Assembly (NCBI GenBank): GCA_020050835.1
Contig: JAGVKB010000124.1
Location: 1-34,145 of the forward strand
Source of the DNA: Candidatus Obscuribacterales bacterium
GTDB lineage: Bacteria; Cyanobacteriota; Vampirovibrionia; Obscuribacterales; Obscuribacteraceae
Length of the DNA stretch: 34,145 nt
Direction of reading: 5' to 3'
Shown here: piece after piece, positions 31,673 through 34,145 of the stretch
Position numbering within the stretch: the stretch's first letter is position 1
Layout of the letters: every line of letters starts with the position of its first letter
The notes under the pieces: model-generated
Seen by the model: only the letters and a program-made list of their open reading frames with translations
Told to the model about the DNA's origin: nothing
Databases searched by the model: none
Translations under genes and position numbers: made by a program

Positions 31673-32851
31673 GTGAGCGGACAACAGCCCAATGTATCCG
31701 GTGGCGATTTGAGACAATCCACTTTTCAGTCCCACAGAAGGTCCAGGTTAGGGCACGAGCCCAGCCGGACTAGTCAATTGGCCGGACTGCTCGCGCTTTT
31801 CGCCGTGCTGACTATTTCGGCCGTGCAATCGGCAGCATCAGAGTCCTGGGAGAAGCTGGACAAACGGCTCAAGGGACAGATTTATCAAATTAACGTGGGC
31901 TTGAAACTGCGCTTGAAAAATGGCGGCTGGGCTCAGTTGTCGGATCTCTCTCCCAAGTATCGCTACCCGGTTTTCAGCACCACCGCCGACGACAAAGGCT
32001 TTCGCGTAGTGGGTTTCGGTACTGCCTTTCCGATCAAAGCCTTGCGCAACGAAAGAACCTACTTTATAACCAACCGGCATGTCGTCGACAGCAGCGAACC
32101 AATTATCAAAGAATGTGAACGCTTCTTTGCCGCCATGCGACTCTACGCCGAGCAGACCGCCACCACCAGCGATGGCGATCGGCGCTTTCGCGAGTTGCAG
32201 TCGATCGTAAACCTTGCCGGCAAAAAAGAGATGTCCGGCGCGGAAAAGGCCACCTATCAGGCTACGGTTGATGCAATCTGGGACACATACGAAACCTACC
32301 TCTCAGTCAAGGCCGATCCTGGCCGGATTCTGTTTCCGAAGTATCTTTCACTGGTTGGGGTGGACACGGAGATCGGCTATTTCCTGCACGCTCCCGGGCC
32401 GGTCACGCTGCCGGCCCTGCAAGCACTGCCATTCAAAGTCGCAAAGGCTGACGGCGAACCAGATCTCGCGTTATTGACCGTGAGCGGGCTGCGCACTTTC
32501 CCGCTGGAATTTGATGCAGTCCCTCCCACCGAGGGGCAAGAGATCCAGGTAATCGGCTACCCAGCAGCCTCCGAACAGATAGACGTCGATGCATCGAGAT
32601 ACTATTCGCCGACCTTCAACACCGGAAGAATCAGCCGCATCGCTCCGCATATTTTGCAAGTGGACGCGCCGATCACTAAGGGCAACAGCGGCGGTCCAGT
32701 GATCAGCCATCGCGGCAAGGTACTGGGAGTGGTGGCAGTGCGCGCTCTGTCGGATCAAGGTGGCGAGTTGCCGAACTTTGGCGGCGCGATCACGATCAAG
32801 TCGATCAAGGCGTTTGCCCCAGAACTTTTCGATAAGCTCAGCTCCCGTTAG
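31673..32851 (+). CDS. Secreted trypsin-like serine protease with long insertion
   Basis: This 392-aa protein starts at GTG 31673. An N-terminal hydrophobic anchor or signal lies at about 36-55 (LAGLLALFAVLTISAVQSAASE). The chymotrypsin-fold triad is H136 (YFITNRHVVDSS), D264 (GEPDLALLTV) and S339 (ITKGNSGGPVISHRGKVLGVVAV), with IQVIGYPAA before the serine. That is the pattern of HtrA/Do-like S1C proteases, but no PDZ domain follows. About 100 residues of charged helix (about 143-245) separate His from Asp, much more than usual, perhaps a regulatory insertion. It follows DUF4127 by 11 bp and is probably in the same operon. Confidence 0.85.
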   Translation: MSGQQPNVSGGDLRQSTFQSHRRSRLGHEPSRTSQLAGLLALFAVLTISAVQSAASESWEKLDKRLKGQIYQINVGLKLRLKNGGWAQLSDLSPKYRYPVFSTTADDKGFRVVGFGTAFPIKALRNERTYFITNRHVVDSSEPIIKECERFFAAMRLYAEQTATTSDGDRRFRELQSIVNLAGKKEMSGAEKATYQATVDAIWDTYETYLSVKADPGRILFPKYLSLVGVDTEIGYFLHAPGPVTLPALQALPFKVAKADGEPDLALLTVSGLRTFPLEFDAVPPTEGQEIQVIGYPAASEQIDVDASRYYSPTFNTGRISRIAPHILQVDAPITKGNSGGPVISHRGKVLGVVAVRALSDQGGELPNFGGAITIKSIKAFAPELFDKLSSR

Positions 32852-32885
32852 TACTGACCTGCCTAAATTCACGTAAGTCCGTAGG

Positions 32886-32977
32886 GGCTGGGCCACGCCC
32901 AGCCGGCAGGAGATGCCATGCATCTCCCCTCCGCGTTTTTCATTGCAAGTCGGTACTAGAGCGCGCGTGGCGCGCTC
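32886..32977. repeat. Cluster of three 8-bp hairpins with 3-nt loops
   Basis: Three perfect hairpins occur. GGCTGGGC-CAC-GCCCAGCC is at 32886-32904, GGAGATGC-CAT-GCATCTCC at 32909-32927, and GAGCGCGC-GTG-GCGCGCTC at 32959-32977. Each has an 8-bp stem and a CAY loop (the third on the minus strand), with a shared core GC-CAY-GC. TTTTT at 32936-32940 follows the second, which may serve as a terminator for the protease gene. The third lies inside the last codons of the VWA gene. Confidence 0.7.
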
Positions 32978-34017
32978 GATACGGCTTCTACCAGCGCCCG
33001 GCCGAGCCCGACCTGACGAAGGTGATCGAATCCTTGAATTCTTACGATCCGATAGTGCGCGCCCCGATCCAGCAATCCACCCGAAACATCTTGCAGAAAT
33101 TTGATTCCGTCCGAATCAAAACCAATCTGGAGAAATACGACAGTAACTTCGGCTGGATTTCGCATTTTCTTAGTCGCCTCGATGATCGCCTTGGCAACAG
33201 CATGAGTGCCACTGGGTGCGCCATCGGATATAATCGCCACCACCAGCGGCTTACTGCCGCCGAAAGACTGACCTCGCATTCGAAAGTAAGAGTCGAGCTG
33301 ATGATCGAGAGCCGGGCCTAAATTAGTGCCGCCATCCGGTCTGTTTTCAGAGAAAACGCGAGCCACCTGATTGATGTCTGAATTGCGGTATTCTCTCCAG
33401 TCGGACGAAAAGGGAACGACTGTAATTCCTTGTCCAAATACCTGCGCCGTTTGCCGGCTGAAATTGAGCGCTTGCTCGCGGCACCAATCCCAACGAGAGA
33501 TCTCCGAACCAGTAAAGGCTGTAACCTGGCGGAACAATGACCCCAAACCGGATGGAGCAGGACCAAAAGCCGGGCAGTCCACGGTGCCCATCGAGCCGGA
33601 CTTGTCCACCATTACAACTATGTTATGCGCGCCAAGAAGCGCAAGATCGGCTCGCGAAAGGGCTACCACGAAGCTGGAAGCAGCAGCGCCCATCCCTTGA
33701 GCGCCGGACTGCGGAGAAAGCTGCACGCTTGACGAATTGACATTCCGGCCTCCGGCCGAAAATGCCGATGGATCGACGAGCGAAGAGGACGGGGGGCGAT
33801 TGTAATTGGACGAATTTGAATCGCCTGAAGAATTGTTGTACTGCCTTGCCGACGAGTCACCAGCGTAATTGCCATTTGACTGGCTGTTCACATAGCGCTT
33901 AGCCACATCAGTCAATACATTGAACAAAGTCGAACCACCGTCGGCGAAAGCAGGCTGTAAAGCTGACACTAGGCTCACAGTAAGAATCAGGCAAACGGTT
34001 ATCCAGCGATCTTTCAT
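32956..34017 (-). CDS. Secreted von Willebrand factor A (VWA) domain protein
   Basis: This 353-aa protein has a signal peptide (MKDRWITVCLILTVSLVSALQPAFA). An Asn/Ser/Tyr-rich low-complexity linker (about 45-100) follows, then a VWA domain from about 130. The metal-ion-dependent adhesion site is complete: DKSGSMG (D138), the Thr in RPDGGTNLGPALDHQL and the Asp in AIISDGAPSGTHA. VWA domains mediate protein contacts and need Mg2+; this one should act outside the cytoplasm. ATG 34017 gives the signal peptide and has GGGTGG upstream; an ATG at 34086 is in frame but adds non-signal residues. The last codons (SSAPRAL) are made of the third hairpin repeat. Confidence 0.85.
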   Translation of the reverse strand: MKDRWITVCLILTVSLVSALQPAFADGGSTLFNVLTDVAKRYVNSQSNGNYAGDSSARQYNNSSGDSNSSNYNRPPSSSLVDPSAFSAGGRNVNSSSVQLSPQSGAQGMGAAASSFVVALSRADLALLGAHNIVVMVDKSGSMGTVDCPAFGPAPSGLGSLFRQVTAFTGSEISRWDWCREQALNFSRQTAQVFGQGITVVPFSSDWREYRNSDINQVARVFSENRPDGGTNLGPALDHQLDSYFRMRGQSFGGSKPLVVAIISDGAPSGTHAVAKAIIEATKKMRNPAEVTVVFLQIGFDSDGIKFLQDVSGGLLDRGAHYRIVRIQGFDHLRQVGLGRALVEAVSSAPRAL

Positions 34018-34145
34018 AATCCACCCGCAACTCATTGTCGTTGAAGACGAAACTCCGGCGCCCTTGTTCCATTGACAAACGCTCAAGGATTAAATTTGAC
34101 GGGACTTGGCAAGCATCCTGCCGGCTGCCAGTTGCCACGCATGAC

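Noticed and set aside
1-34145. CRISPR array or insertion sequence.
   Set aside because: No regularly spaced long direct repeats and no transposase frame or terminal inverted repeats were seen by eye.

Overview
The window reads as chromosomal DNA of a Gram-negative-type bacterium of roughly balanced base composition. It encodes an RND efflux pair, a periplasmic DsbD-alpha-like protein and several Sec signal peptides. The gene mix (long RecJ with an extra C-terminal domain, DUF4127, DUF2071 and DUF1264 proteins, a secreted VWA protein with an Asn/Ser-rich linker) suggests to me a non-photosynthetic relative of the cyanobacteria such as Obscuribacterales. That is an impression, and no 16S or ribosomal gene is present to test it.

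Layout: (1) 1-1.6 kb is a decayed mobile or toxin-antitoxin scar: integrase remnants, three TGGTATAA repeats at an exact 11-bp period, a receiver domain fused to an Xre/MbcA/ParS-type antitoxin domain, and a broken RES toxin. (2) 1.65-6.9 kb (+) is an arsenic cluster: arsR, arsI (C-As lyase), arsC, acr3, arsD, a two-domain arsA, and a 9-cysteine HdrA-like protein that is not a standard ars gene. (3) 6.9-11.3 kb (-) is a thiol/sulfur cluster converging on it: rhodanese-membrane protein, CoA-disulfide reductase-rhodanese, a small membrane protein with an in-frame UGA followed by a bacterial-SECIS-like hairpin (candidate new selenoprotein), a secreted alpha/beta hydrolase and a stand-alone DsbD-alpha domain. 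Its probable repressor, a divergent ArsR/SmtB gene, is a pseudogene. (4) 11.58-12.9 kb is a junction region: a truncated DUF2321-DUF4062 gene fused end-to-end with the broken regulator, a tRNA-like relic and an intact tRNA-Leu(CAA).

(5) 13-19.3 kb holds housekeeping genes: pcp, a TauE/SafE permease, glpK, a CobB sirtuin, a GNAT acetyltransferase, OsmC and BirA. (6) 19.4-24 kb is an RND adaptor plus permease. (7) 24-28.1 kb (-) holds a DUF1264 protein, apt and recJ, the last two overlapping by 80 nt. (8) 28.4-34.1 kb holds a DUF2071 gene, a TonB-like short protein, secreted hypotheticals, a DUF4127 protein, a trypsin-like protease and a VWA protein, with a cluster of three 8-bp hairpins between the last two.

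Taken together, the left third is a metalloid and thiol stress island. ArsI would convert methylarsenite to As(III), ArsC would reduce arsenate, ArsD and ArsA would handle As(III), and Acr3 would export it. The facing sulfur operon would manage persulfide, CoA-disulfide and periplasmic thiols. Cysteine-pair C-terminal tails recur on ArsR, ArsI, ArsD and the rhodanese. The most novel items are the UGA-containing small membrane protein, the HdrA-like ars gene and the receiver-antitoxin fusion.
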